Shown here: in pieces, positions 42,139-54,385 of the stretch
Numbering within the stretch: position 1 is the first letter of the stretch
Layout of the letters: each line of letters starts with the position of its first letter
From: Dipteris shenzhenensis
Taxonomy: Eukaryota; Polypodiophyta; Polypodiopsida; Gleicheniales
NCBI GenBank assembly: GCA_047967505.1
Contig: CM106541.1
Strand: one strand, 5' to 3'
Length of the DNA stretch: 64,000 nucleotides
Made by a program: the position numbers and the translations under genes
The notes under the pieces: generated by a model
What the model was told of the DNA's origin: nothing
The model's input: the letters and a program-made list of their open reading frames with translations, nothing else
The model's database searches: none

Positions 42139-43493
42139 TTGAAACTTGAACGCTCATACTGGTCACACCAAAAAAGAAAAGCTACTGTGAACATCATGTA
42201 CACAAACAACCTCACCCGTTGTAGCCACAATGTCCTTTTTGAACTTAATGTCGAACTAAGAATGAAGAAGATCTTGGTTGTGAGTTTTGTGATTGTGTAT
42301 CATTGCAGTCGTTGCATCCTATTGTTGTTGCACACATATCCTAGTGTTTGGAGGGGGGTAAGGGTCATTACTCTAGCTAAATTTTTTATATCATCAATGC
42401 TTGCATGACATGCAGTGTTGGGAGTTTTTGCAGTTCATGAAAAGTAAAATGCAGCACTTTATCAAACACAACTACATAGCCTGATGGCAGGTACTTCAAT
42501 TCAAGGATTGTATTCTAAAATTCCTTAACGATGTGGTTGTCTCAGTTGTAGACTTTGTAGAGATTATGCTTTTAAAGAACAGAATGAGATTTAGTCAACG
42601 CACTGGCATTCAGTACAAGTCTCAATTTTTGTGCATATAACGTACTACAATAATGCAAGAAAAGTTATTAAATAGTTCACTTATTCATTTCAGATAATAG
42701 GCAGCATGACACATTATTTATACAAAATTGTTTCATGTTACATGAGACGTGGTTGAAAGAACAAGGAGTTGCAGTAGACAGCATTGGATTTGGTCTGATG
42801 GGGCTTCCTTCCAGTTCAAGTCTTGCAGGACCTGATATTTTTCTGCTAGGTATGGCATAATGAGATAGGCATAGAAATGACTTGGAACTTCTTTACAAGT
42901 GGGCATGGCAAAAGAGAGCACGATGGAGTAGGGGTTGTTATTAAAAGAACCTTAACACATGAACAATTAAATAAATACAGTGCTATTTTAGAGTGTGCAA
43001 GCAATGTTATTTCTTTTCAGTAGCCCAACTTATCTAAGGGAGCTATAGGCTCTTATGCATCTAAAAAAAGGGAGTGTGCTTGTGTATTTTGGGAGATAAA
43101 GGTAGGAGACATGAACATGAAAAATAAGTGGAACTGTGAAGTTGTCCCCAATTCACGTTTGTTACATGTTATTCATGGTCACAACCCACAAGATCCATTA
43201 GTCCTTGCTAACATTTGTCATTCATTTATAATGCATGCATGCATGGGATTTGGAATGGATGTACCAACAAAGCACATGTCCAACCTTGGGTTTTTCACAC
43301 GTTGGTACCTTTGCTAGATATAGAGCCTAATGCAGATGAGGAAGATGCATACACACCTACAACTTTTAAAGGCCATCATGATGTGTTAAGCAATGCTTTG
43401 CATGTTGGTGACACTTTTGTAGTCAACACTAAGACCAATAATGTTGAGGGTGCAGAATTTTACCTACTTAAATGCACTATAGAAAAACAGTAA
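42139..43493 (+). pseudogene. Transposase-like gene of an unnamed family, copy P2
   Basis: Same family as the gene at 20740-23599. Aligned blocks: MKSKMQHFIKHNYIA then LQFKDCILKFLNDVVVSVVDF (42450-42560), AFKEQNEI then STHWHSVQVSIFVHITYYNN (42565-42655), QHDTLFIQNCFMLHETWLKEQG (42703-42770), MTWNFFTSGHGKREHDGVG and VVIKRTLTHEQLNKY (42880-42975), then EEDAYTPTTFKGHHDVLSNAL, HVGDTFVV and GAEFYLLKC (43340-43480). Clear differences from P1 are many substitutions, more stops and absence of the early exons and of the GTGCTTTT intron. It keeps the GHGK-x-EHDG core. It helps to define the family consensus, but is dead. Confidence 0.65.
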
Positions 43494-44925
43494 TGTGATC
43501 AAGACTGCCTTGATGATTGGGAAAATTTCATAGCGAGGGGTTCTTAGGTAATAAGAGTCTCTTCTACAAACAATTAGACGACTATTCCCTAAACTCCTCG
43601 TGACTCAACTGATAGTCTACATACTCTCACACCTTGTGCGTTGCATGAAAATACCTATAGAGAGTCTCCCAAAATGAAGAATCCTTTTCTCAATCACTCT
43701 AGATACCTATGAGATCATATATAACAGCATGCCTCTTAATGTTGACATGTAACAATCTATTCTTTGAGGAATAGTTGCAATATGAAGTGTTTGGAATTTT
43801 TTCAATATGAAGTGTTTAGAAACATTCAAAAGGTAATCTGTGTCAACATGTATGCTAAGTTAAGTACACTAACATAAGTATGCTAACATTAGTATCTTGA
43901 CATAATTATGTTAAAAAGTATGATAACATCAGTATCCTGACATAAGTATGCAAACAAGTGCATGTTAAAACACTTATTTCATTAATTTTGGACTTGTCAA
44001 TGTACAAATTCATTTTAATAGATATTTTTGGACTAGTTTATGGATAAAATTTAAGGAAAAACTCACGCTTCAAAACATAGATAAAAACATAAATTCAATG
44101 AATTTTAAAGAGTATTTTGAAGGAAATAAAGTCAAAATTATAAAAATGTAACAAAGATAAGCTACACCAAAAGATAAGAAACGATAGCAAATAAAACTAA
44201 AATTATGAAAATTAATGTAACTTCTTACATAGACTGGTACATGGTCCCGGTTCATTTTTATACTTAAATTTCTATTGAAAAAATCTACTTTATGAAAATA
44301 TCCTTCCAAAACCAAAAGATGACACTAACCTTTTGAAATAAAGAGTTTATTTACTTACACTATCATATTGTACTAATAATGCAAAAACTAAGAAATGCAA
44401 TTCTTACATTACTCTATATTGTAGAAATCCTAGTATAATTTTTCATTTTAAAGAATCTTCATTTAAAAGTTTAAGTTTTTAATAACTTTGATGAGAATAA
44501 AAATCATTTAAATCCATGGATAAACTATATATGTGTGCATGTGTGCATACGTATGTACATATGTACGTACGTATATATATATAAAGTCCATGCATAAGAT
44601 TAATTTACCATGAGAGTCCTCTAAAATCTCCAAGACTTAATAATAGTATTAATAAACACCTTTCAGAGTTTTGAAACTCTAAAATCTCCAAGAGTTAATA
44701 ACGGTGCCAATAAATACCATTCAGAGTTTCAAAAAGCAAAAATGGTATAATCTCAAAGAACTTTATAATGGTGCCAATAAACACCTTGCACTAGTTACAA
44801 AGATTTTTTAAGCAAACACCTTCAAATGACGTATCTTAATGGAGCGGAGAAATGAGGGAATTTTGTTTTTTTTATAATTAAAATTAAACTTTTATTTTAT
44901 TTTATTTTATTTTGTTTAGTTTTAT
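43494..44925. other. AT-rich intergenic region with short local repeats
   Basis: No gene. 43850-43960 repeats acataagtatgctaacat-like units. 44620-44800 has three diverged copies of a unit around gtgccaataaacacctttcagag. 44530-44585 is an alternating (TG/TA/CG) stretch. (TTTTA)n begins near 44880. Confidence 0.6.
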
Positions 44926-44999
44926 TTATTTTTGTTTTGTTTTATTTGATTTTATTTTATTTTTGTCACTACCTCCACGCTGCTGATCTCTTAGACAAG

Positions 45000-45496
45000 G
45001 GAGGGAGGAAGGAGAGGAGAAGGAAAGAGAGAGAGAGAGAAGGGAGGAGAATGGGAAGAGAGAGGGAGAGAAGGGAGAAGAAAGGGAAGGAAGAGAAAGA
45101 GGGGGAATGGAGCACAATGCGAGGGAGAGGGAGAGGGAGGAATGGAGGGGACCATGATGGGAGTGACAGTAGAAGGAAGAGGGAGAGAGGAACGGAGAGG
45201 GACAGAGGAAGGGAAGAGTAGATGAGGGAGTAATAATTTTTTTTAAATAAATTCAATTAGATAGGTGGGTAATGAGGAGGAAGGGAAGAGAATGGAGATG
45301 AAAAGAGAGGAAAGAAGAGGGGGAAGGAATGAAGGTAAGGGACAGCAGCTACGGCAAAAAAAAAAATCTTTTTTTTAATCATCCCTCGTTGCCACCGCGT
45401 TGCTGCAGCAACGTGACTCTCTCTCTCAGTGTGTGTGTGTGTCACTGCCGCACACTATAGAAGAAAGGGAGGGAGAAAGGAGACAAGAAAGAGGGT

Positions 45497-45576
<80 letters not shown>

Positions 45577-45835
45577 AGGGAGAGACGGGGGGAGAAAGAC
45601 AGAGGGAGAGAAGGGATGAGAAAGGAGAGGGAGAGGGAGAGGGAGAGGGGGAAGGGAACGGGAAGGGGAAGGGGAAGGGGTGTGCAACACGAGAGAGAGG
45701 GAGAGGGAGAGGGAGAGGGAGCACAACGTAACATAAGGGAGAGGGCGAGGGAGAGAGGAAGGAAGGGGAACACGATGAGAGGGAGGGTGTGATTGAAAAG
45801 GGAGAGGGAGAGGTGAGAGTTAATATACTTCCCTC
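45000..45835. repeat. Purine-rich low-complexity block with (GA)n
   Basis: Plus-strand gaggaa and ggagag repeats enclose a pure (GA)n at about 45501-45570. An interruption at 45340-45450 contains (GT)n. The Arg/Glu and Ser/Leu frames are artefacts. Confidence 0.9.
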
Positions 45836-45899
45836 AAGGAATTCAAACTTCCCTCTCCAATTCCCTCCCTTCACCCACTCCCCATGTTGCCCATTGCCC

Positions 45900-46250
45900 A
45901 TTGCCCAATCCCCCCCTTCCACCCCCTTTCCCCCACCCCCCTCCCTTCCCCCCTTTCCCTCCCCCCCCCCTTTCCCCCTTCCCCTCCCCCCCCCCCTTTT
46001 CTTCCCCCCTTCCCCTCCCCCTCCCTTCCCCCTTCCCCCTTTCCCCCTTTCCCCCCATTCCTCCCCCTCTCCCCTTTTTGCCCCCCTTTCCCCTCCCCTC
46101 CCCCCCCCCTTTCCCCCTCCCTTTCCCCCCTTCCCCCCTCCCCCCCCCCCCTCTCTCCCCTTTTCCCCTCCCCTCCCCTTTTCCTCCCCCCCCCCTTGTC
46201 CTCCTCCCCCTTCCCCCCCTCCTCTTTCCTCTCCTCCATTCCATTAATTT
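45900..46250. repeat. C-rich pyrimidine tract
   Basis: Runs of cccc and ttcccc with almost no purines on the plus strand (G-rich on the minus strand). Long Pro-rich frames here are not genes. It could form G-quadruplex or i-motif structures. Confidence 0.9.
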
Positions 46251-46337
46251 CCTTTCTTCCCTACCCTCCCCAAGATAAATTTTTAAGGGCAAATATTTTC
46301 CCAAAGACAGATTTAGGAGCTTCTCCAAACTAGTGTG

Positions 46338-47068
46338 GCTAATCTTTCAATCTTGAAATTTGATAAATTTGCCCAAAAATTAATATTACTTTATCATATG
46401 ATGTCCAAATTTACCCCTCCAAGTACTCAAATCGATTGGCATAAGCCATCTAAAGTCATCTATAGGGTTAGAATTTTCAAATTCCAACTTATTAAAAACC
46501 TATGAATGAAGTTTAATTATACATAAACCAAATTCATAGGCTAATATTTGTAACTCTACCTGATGTCCTAAATCCTAAATCTTGATCCCTATAGCCTAAA
46601 CCTAGATTCCTATAGTGTAAACACACCCTAAAACCTATACCCTAAATCATAAACCCCATTCCCCCCTTTCCTCCATTCCCCCCTTTCCTCCCTTCCCCCC
46701 TTCCCCCCTTCCCCCCTTCCCGTCCCCCCATTCCCCCTTTCTCCCATTCCCCTCCCCCCCATTCCCCTATTCCCCCTTTTCCTCCATTCCCCCCTTTCCC
46801 CCATTCCCACTTCTGCTCCCCCCATTCCCCTATTCCCCTACCCTTCCCCTCCCACCTTTCTCCTTTTCCCCCCTCCCCCCCACCCCTTTTGAAACCCTTT
46901 TAGTTTAGCTAATATTTCAAACTTGAAATTTGATAAATTAGCCCCAAAATTAGCATAACTTCCTTATATGAGACCCAAATTTAGCCCTCCAAGTACTCAA
47001 ATCGATCAGCATAATCCATCTAGAGTCATATATATGGTTAGAATTTTCAAATTCCAGCTTATAGAAAA
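46338..47068. repeat. Direct duplication of about 160 bp around a C-rich block
   Basis: 46338-46498 and 46908-47068 share cttgaaatttgataaatt, ccctccaagtactcaaatcg and ggttagaattttcaaattcc in the same order and orientation, at roughly 80-85% identity by eye. Between them is another C-rich tract (46660-46890). This suggests a composite satellite unit of about 570 bp. Confidence 0.75.
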
Positions 47069-48690
47069 CGTGTGTAAAGTATCGTGCCTGTCAAGTATGA
47101 GCACATTCGAATGACACACCTCAGATTCTCACAACACTTGGTGAAAAACGGTGTTTGTGGCGAGTTTGACCATCCAAAGCATATACGATGGGTATGATAA
47201 TTTACATGCGCCTCAACATAGGTTGGATTCACATGTGTAAAGTATCATGTCCATCAAGTATGAGTGCATTCTTATTACACATCTCAGATAGTTTCTTTTG
47301 GTGGTTGTGCATATTACATGGTGAAAAATGGGGTTTGTGTAAAATTGACCATCCAAAGCATATCTGATGGGCATGATAATTTTTACATGCATTAAAATAT
47401 GTAGGATTGATACCTACACATAGTATCATGTCCATCGGGTATGTGCGTGCTTGAATAACACACCTTAGATCATGTATTTTGGCGGCTGTTGTGCATGAAA
47501 CTTAGTGAAAAATAGAGCTTGTAGCGAGTTTGACCATCGAAAGCATATCCAATGGGCATGATACTTGGCACAAGACTCAAAAAATGGGAAATTGACACGA
47601 GTGCAAGGTATCACGTCCATCCGATATGTGCGCACTTGAATAACACACCTCAAATACTATATTTTGACGGTTGTGCATACTACTTGATGAAAAATTGGAT
47701 TTGTGCCAGCTTTGACCATGCAAAGCATATCCGATGGGCATGATACTTTGCATGCACCTCAACATAGGTTAGATTAAAATGTGTGCAAAGTATCATGCCT
47801 ATCGAGTATGAGTGCATTTGAATACACACCTCAAATACTATTCTTTGGCAATTGTGCATAACATTTGATGAAAAATGGGGTTTGTGGCGTGTTTGACCAT
47901 CCAAAGCATATCCGATGGACACGATATTTTTCATGTGTCTCTAATTATATTAGTTTAATATGTGTGCAAAGCATCGTGCCCATCAGATATGAGAACATTT
48001 GAATAATACACCTCAAATGCTTTTTTTTTTGTGGTTGTGCATTACACTTGGTGAAAAATAGAGTTTGTGGCATGTTTGACCTGAGGTGTGTTATTCAAAT
48101 GCCCTCATACCCAATGGGCACAATACTTTGCACACATGTCAATACAACTTATGTTGAGATGCGTGCAAAGTATTGTGTCCATCCAATATGCTTTGGATAG
48201 TCAAAGTCAGCACAAACCCACTTTTTCATCAAGTATTATGCACAACTACCAAAAAATAGTATTTGAGGTGTGTTATTTAATTTTGCACATACCTGATGGG
48301 CACAATACCTTTCAAGCATGTCAATGTAACCTTTGTTGAGTCTTGTGCCAAGTATCGTCATTAGATATGATTTGGATGGTCAAACTCACCACAAATCATA
48401 TTTTTCACTAAATGTCGTACACGACCACCCAAAAACATGCTCTAGATGTGTTATTCAAACATGCACACACCTGATGGGTATGATACTTTGCACGTGTGTC
48501 AATATAACCTATGTTGATCTATGTGCAAAGTATCATGCCATCACTGGTATGGATGATCAAAGTTGCCAGAAACCCCGTTTTTCACCAAGTGTTATCCATA
48601 ATCGCCATAAAATGTATTTGAGGTGTGTCATTAGAATGCACTCATACCCAATGGGAATGATACTTTGTGCACATATAAATACAACCCAAA
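47060..48690. repeat. Satellite, unit about 182 bp, with an orientation flip
   Basis: Units are marked by ggtttgtggcgagtttgacc (47150, 47331, 47515, 47698, 47878, 48061), spaced 180-184 bp. Each unit contains catgcccatcggatatg-type sequence and, further on, its reverse complement catatccgatgggcatg, so it has an internal dyad. At about 48082 the array switches to the opposite orientation (gtttgacc|tgaggtgtg) and continues for about three units to the edge of the truncated Copia-B. No gene. Confidence 0.88.
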
Positions 48691-48740
48691 CTTGCACTGT
48701 TTAGTGGGCTGTCCGCTGCGGTCCTGCGCACTGCATTGTT

Positions 48741-50129
48741 TTATGTTTCTGCCAAAACAGTGGCATCTTGCCCATTGGCATGAGGTGGCTTGAACCATGA
48801 GTTCAGCTCATCAAAAACAACATCCCTGCCAATATAGAACTTCTTGGTAGAAGGGTTGTAGCATCTATACCCCTTTGACTTTGAGGCATAACCCAAAAAC
48901 ACACATCTTACTGCCTTGGGATCCAATTTCCTTCTCCTTTCATCAGGGATATGTACATAGCATAAACAACCAAATACTTTCAAATGAGAAATATCTGGTT
49001 TGACACCTGTAAAGGCCTCTTCAGGCGTCATGTCATGCACTGAAGATGTAGGTGCCCGATTCATGAGATAAACTGTGCATGAAACTGCCTCTGCCCAATA
49101 TGGTCTAGGCATATTCTTCTCATCCAACATGGCTCTGGAAACTTCTGCTACAAATCTGTTCTTTCTTTTAGCCTTTCCATTTTGTTGAGGGCTGTAACCA
49201 CATGTTTTCTCCCTCTTAATGCCATGCTCCTTGAGAAAGGCATTAAACTCATCAGACACATATTCGCCCCCATTATCTGATCTGAGGCACAAAATGCGCT
49301 GTCCTGTTTGCTTTTCCACAAGTGCTTTGAACTCTTTGAATTTTGCAAGTACTTCAGACTTCTGTTTCATAAAATAAACCCAAGTCTTACTTGAGTAATC
49401 ATCAATGAATGAAACATAGTACTCATAGCCACTCAGACTAGGCTGAGATGGTGTCCAAACGTCACTATGTATAAGCTCTAAAATTCTACGAGCTCTTCTC
49501 CCATGTTGGGGAAATGGCAACCTGGCTTGCTTGCCTATTTGGCATGAACTGCAAACTGTGGATGGACCACTAACCTTAAATGCGGGCACCCCTGTAACTA
49601 TGCCTGAGGTAGGCAAAGTTTTCAGCCTTTGGTAGTTCATGTGTCCTATCCTCTTATGCCACATTTCAATATCTAAAATTTGCGCATCACTATGAGCATA
49701 CATGGCTGCCTCTACTGTAGGCATATTGGCATCCAATTTAAACATTTTGCCTGTCTTTTTTCCTTTTGCAACCAGCTGCATGTTATTGTTCATATCTTCA
49801 ATATAACATCCTGTTTTGTTGAAGCGAACCTGCAAGTCCCACTCAACCATTTGAGCAACAGAAATCAGATTTTTGGTGATGCTAGGCACATGCAACACTT
49901 CACCCAATGCCTTGATATTGCCTGCATCTGTATTAACTGGGACATTTCCCATGTGTGTGATCTCATGTTGAGAATCATCACCTGTGAACACATAAGATGG
50001 GGCTTTTACTGGTTCCAAGGATGTGAACCATTCCCCACGAGCAGTCATATGATTTGACGCTCCTGAATCGATGTACCAATCTTCTGCACTTTCCTGCATA
50101 GTGTTATCTATTGAATGTGTCATCGCCAA
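48741..50129 (-). pseudogene. Copia-B protease-integrase, open frame of 462 aa, truncated
   Basis: From the right: protease WYIDSGASNHMT (about residue 19), the pre-integrase region IWH-like EMWHKRIGH and CSSCQIGKQAR, then integrase ELIHSDVWTPSQ, FIDDYSSKTWVYFMKQKSEV, LRSDNGGEYVSDEF and YSPQQNGKAKRKNR. In this last motif family members have NGVAERKN, so the third catalytic residue (Glu) is Lys here and the enzyme should be inactive. KGYRCYNPST and GRDVVFDELNSW follow, then the frame ends at TAG/satellite without reverse transcriptase. The open frame has survived although the active site has not. Confidence 0.85.
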
Positions 50130-50807
50130 TAGATGATCACTTCTGCTGGTACTCTCATAGTCTGTAGAAGCATAATTATTTTGTGGCAGCTTGCCACTTC
50201 TTATGTCATTTTGCTTCTTGAAACACTCCTTTGCCCAATGTCCTTTTGCACCACAGTAGTTGCATACACCAGGCCTTCTTCCTTGATTCTGGTAGTTACC
50301 TCTACCATGATTATTTCCTCTACCTCTTGCATTCTGCTGAACATATTGCTGTTCATTTTGAGCATCTCCTTGTCCTTGCTGATTTTGATTGTTTTGGCCT
50401 CTTCCTTGTGCGCCATATAGCGTCCTGCACCTCGGCCTCTATTATGACCACGTCCTCTACCTCTCCCCCTGCCTGCAATCAATGCATGTTCCTGGTTTCC
50501 ACCAGTGGATGTAGAATGTCCAAGCCTCATCTCTTCACTGACAAGAAGAGGAATAAGCTCATTAAATGTAGGGAAGGTATCTCTTACAACAATAGATGTT
50601 TCAAAGGGTTTGTACTCTTTGCCAAGACCCTACAGAGTAACAAGCAGCAAATCATCATCATCAATGACAACCCCAATGCTACCAAGTTGATCTGTTAGTG
50701 CTCTTATTTTTAGCACATAGTCATTGATGCTCAATGACCCCTTCTTTACTTCATTTAGTTGCTGCTTTAGCTGCAGCTTACGCGCCTTTGTAGACGTCTC
50801 AAACAGG
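50130..50807 (-). pseudogene. Copia-B gag, 3' part
   Basis: STKARKLQLKQQLNEVKKGS and SINDYVLKIRALTDQLGSIG (50790-50660), then a GRGRGRGHNRGRG stretch (50480-50430) and a zinc knuckle of CNYCGAKGHWAKEC type near 50250, in shifting frames. It continues into the protease frame at 50129. The 5' part lies beyond the A3 insertion, at 59039-59333. Confidence 0.8.
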
Positions 50808-51105
50808 TGTTGAGATATCAAGCTCTATCCCCGACATATCTCCTGGATGACTATCATTTATGTCACCGTCTATGTTAGTTGTACTCGTGGTGTAGTTAGA
50901 CTACCACGTATGTTTTTGGTTTGGGTTCACATATGAACCACGTATTCTAGGTTTTGACATATAGGGTATTTCCCTCTTCTATTGTATTGTTGTTGTGTGC
51001 AAAAGTGAAGAAAGGCTTCACCCTCCAACCTTGTGTCCTCTCTCTTTTGTGTGTTGTGAAGAAAGCTGAACTTGAGTCTCCTATCTCTCTCCCTTATTCT
51101 TTACA
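50808..51105 (+). repeat. Copia-A3 left LTR
   Basis: 298 bp, identical by eye to 58741-59038. It differs from the A1 LTR by an extra T and cccttattc for ccctctttc. Confidence 0.95.
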
Positions 51106-51118
51106 TGGTATCAGAGCC
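51106..51118 (+). promoter_or_regulatory. Copia-A3 primer binding site
   Basis: tggtatcagagcc directly after the LTR. Confidence 0.9.
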
Positions 51119-51968
51119 TTGTTCGTGGTAAGGAGCTCAAGAAAGCTAGCCAAGTTTGTGGTGTCCTGGTAAGAGGACCAGTGTAGCTTTCCTATTTCGA
51201 GTTTGGGAGCAAATCTCTGCAGGTAGCACAGCCAGAAGTGCAGGAGTGCATTGCTTCAGATTGAGAGGCCCTTCGCGGTGCGGCGAGAGCGCAGTATATG
51301 CTGGGGTACGGGCGAAGCCCTCGGTGACTTTATTTTTCAGATTTGAGGCCGTTTCGGGGCCCGTTTTGAAGGTGAAAGTTCTTCGCAGGCACTCAGAAAA
51401 AGGCCCTGTTTTTGCTGTGCGACCACCGCGCGGCTAGTCGGTGGAAAGGTGCCACAGAAATTGCATCGTATGCCTATGTGCAGAGATATTGGGAGTTGCA
51501 GATTCATGCCTGTTGCCTGTTGATGCAAAATCATCACGAGGAAGTGACTGTGTGGTGAAATACCACTTTCGTCAGTGTTGCAGATCTGCCCCTGTGAGGC
51601 TCTTTGCAGAAGTTTTGCTATTTGCCCTTCTGAGGCATTTGCTGTGTTTACAGGTTGCTGTTGCAATTCGTGATTTGTAAAATGTCTGAGAATCTGTCTA
51701 CCATTGTCAGTGAGAAGCTTGACAAGAACAACTTCCAAGCATGGAAATTCTGGATGACAAACTTCTTTATGGGAAAGGGAGTTTGGGATTACATCAGTGG
51801 TGAAACTGCAGAACCAGTTTTGGGTGCTGCTCCCACTCCTACTGAATTGAAGGCCTTTAAAGAATGGCATGAAAAAGCCAGAAAATGCCTGTATTGGCTG
51901 TCCGTTAGCATTTCAGATTCTATGATTGTGCATATACAGGATCTAGAGACGCCTAAGGAGGCATGGGA

Positions 51969-52292
51969 TGACAAAACATGCGTGCCTCAGGATCTATGGA
52001 GTGCTCTAAGGTGGATGGAACCTATGTGGAAACATGATGAAGAGAGTGCTCATGACATGTATCTCAAGTCAATTAGGTTCCAAGATAGATTAGCTTGGAC
52101 TCATAAAGAGAATCTTGAGATAGTGCAAAGTGCTTGATTGATATTACTTCAAATGAACCTCCCTTTTATAGGTGAGGTACTTACATCCATTTGCTTGCTC
52201 ACATGTGGGATATCTCCTCCATGCCATGTGGCAGCTTATCCTTTGCTCATACCTTTGCTCTACATGTGCTTATGGCACCATAACTCTCAACA
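51969..52292 (-). repeat. TR2 3' LTR (left on the plus strand)
   Basis: 324 bp, identical by eye to 54386-54709. Confidence 0.94.
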
Positions 52293-52465
52293 CCTCCCCT
52301 TGGTGCCATAATCCTTTGGCTACTGCAAGGTGGTCAGATGTGAGTTGCATTCCATCACCTCCCCTTAGTGCATACATTGCTACTTAAGGTGGTCAAGTGT
52401 GGCTTCTACATGTCAATACCTCCCCTGGGTGCTTTCATAGCTACTCTCAGGTGGTCAGGCTTGAT
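52291..52465 (-). repeat. Three tandem polypurine-tract-like repeats in TR2
   Basis: On the minus strand, aaggggaggtg-type motifs occur at 52307-52291, 52371-52356 and 52432-52418, each followed by a tgaccacct-type segment, so a unit of about 63 bp is repeated three times next to the LTR. The one touching the LTR is the functional purine tract by position. Confidence 0.75.
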
Positions 52466-53844
52466 TACAAAACATAATAGGCAAGGTTGGCAAGGTTTTT
52501 GCTTTTCAATACATTCCATTGATGTCACCTTTTGGCTCATGGCTTGATGACGACTCATTTGCTTCTTTGCTTGGTGTATCTTCATGCATGATGCTTTGTT
52601 CTACCATATGCCTTGATGCTTTATGTGTGGATGCCATGCTTTCTGCTATGGTCATCTCATGCACTTGTGCTTTTGGCTTGCTTTTTACATCGATGTTTGC
52701 ATTCATGCTTTGCTTTTCCAATGGTTGCAAAGGTCTTACCAATTGAATTCATTCAATATTGGCAGTGTCTAATTGCATACAATGATTCTGATCTGACAGG
52801 CGCGTAGAGCTCAAAAAGACGTTCACTTTTCCTTTTTGGAGCATGTCCAAATTCTTCCTGGATTGCAAGTTATGGCTTGTTGAAGTTTTTGTGAAGAAGA
52901 GGGGGCCTTGATGATGTGGCACAGGGATTCACATGCTGAATTCAAACTGTGCTTACAAAGGGATTGTGCATGGGTGGCACTATGCCATGTGGCACTCTTC
53001 TAACCAGACTGAGTTAACTCAAGTCTAAGAAAACTTAACCATGGTCCAAGTAACTGAACCTAACCATAACCTTAACCATAGTTAAAGCCTTATCTGCCAC
53101 GTGTAGTAAGGTCTAGCCCTTGAGTGTGGCTAACCAAGCATGTACTAACCACAGTTGTGTTAGCCACGTGGCCTTATCTGGCGTTGTCTTCCTCAGAATC
53201 TGGTGATCCAGAATGAGATGGTGACGACACGATTGCCGTATTCTTCTGATAGAGCTCGCATCAAACTCCAACTCCGGCTCATTTGTCCATTGTCCTCGTA
53301 CTAAGTACTCAACAGCTCCGTTCTACTATCTGCAGTGGCTGCTCCATGCCCTGCTTCGTTGATGGCCATCGTGGGGCAGAGACAAGGTCGAGGCAGCCGG
53401 GATGACGAGCTGCTGGTCATGCAAGGAGCCTTCATTGACAGCGGTGGCCTGGCTGGGCGCTTGGCTGTAGCTGTTCGTGCAGGGTCAGGCCTGCATGTGA
53501 GGCTTGGAGTTGCAGAGTTTAGGAGCTGGCTGCGCTGTTGGACGGGGCTTGCAGTTGGACATAGAGGCAGAGTTGTGGGAGTTGTTCGGGCTGAGCATCA
53601 GAGCTTGTGTGTGCAGGGTGGTCGACTGCAAAGCGCTGCTCGTAGGAGATGACTTCTGTGTCGCGCAATTTTGAAGAACATCATTGATGGAGGCGGCTAC
53701 TTTGTTGGAGGCCAGGCTTGGTCGCCGTTTGTGCGTGGGCTAGCTTGTAGGACATGTTGCTGTGGGCATCGATGGAGCCGGCTGTTGGATGTCAAGCCTT
53801 GCAAGTCAGCTTGGGCGTTTGTCTGAGAAGTCATGGAAGCTCTG

Positions 53845-54051
53845 CTACTTTGCAGAGTCTTGTGGTAATACGTTCATGACATAGTTCAGAGATGGGGTAC
53901 CATTGGCGAGAGACCACAACACTAATAAAGCCTGCAGAGTTTGGATGTGAGGCACTGGCAAAGGAGTCGCTGCTGCTGTAGATCTGAGCTGGGGTTGCGC
54001 TGGCTTCATTCGTTGCTTGCCAGAGGAGCTAGAGATTGCGTTGCGAGGCAA
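53845..54051 (-). CDS. TR2 internal short ORF, 68 aa, unknown
   Basis: MPRNAISSSSGKQRMKPAQP and following residues run to TAG. It lies 330 bases downstream of the primer site in the element's own direction. There is no knuckle, protease or other Gag motif. It could be a remnant leader peptide or noncoding. A plus-strand frame at 53335-53652 overlaps nearby GC-rich DNA, but is antisense to the element. Confidence 0.25.
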   Translation of the reverse strand: MPRNAISSSSGKQRMKPAQPQLRSTAAATPLPVPHIQTLQALLVLWSLANGTPSLNYVMNVLPQDSAK

Positions 54052-54385
54052 TGGCTTTGAAAGAAGCTCAAGGCAATGATCTCTCTCAATTCTCTCTCAC
54101 ACAATGCTCTATTCATGGTGTAGAATTCCTCCAAATGAACTCTCTCTCGTAGACAAGACTCTATCTCAAAAGAAAGAATGACACTCTCTTTCTCTCAATG
54201 ACGGAATTCCCTCATTGCAATGGAAGGAATCAATGGACGGAAATTTTCTCAATCTAAAACTAAAACTAACCTATGACAAAACACGTGCTCTTAAGACATG
54301 CCTACAACTAATCTAGAAATGGAAGCAATCCTAGTGAACTACTAATGAGCTAAACTAGGAGAGCTAAACCTATGCTCTGATACCA

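Noticed and set aside
45843-46333. Pro-rich and Gly/Arg-rich frames of 120-161 residues on both strands
   Set aside because: Pure low-complexity tracts in which stops are impossible or rare; no conserved motif.
53335-53652. 105-residue plus-strand frame in TR2
   Set aside because: Antisense to the element, high GC content favours chance open frames, and no motif is seen.
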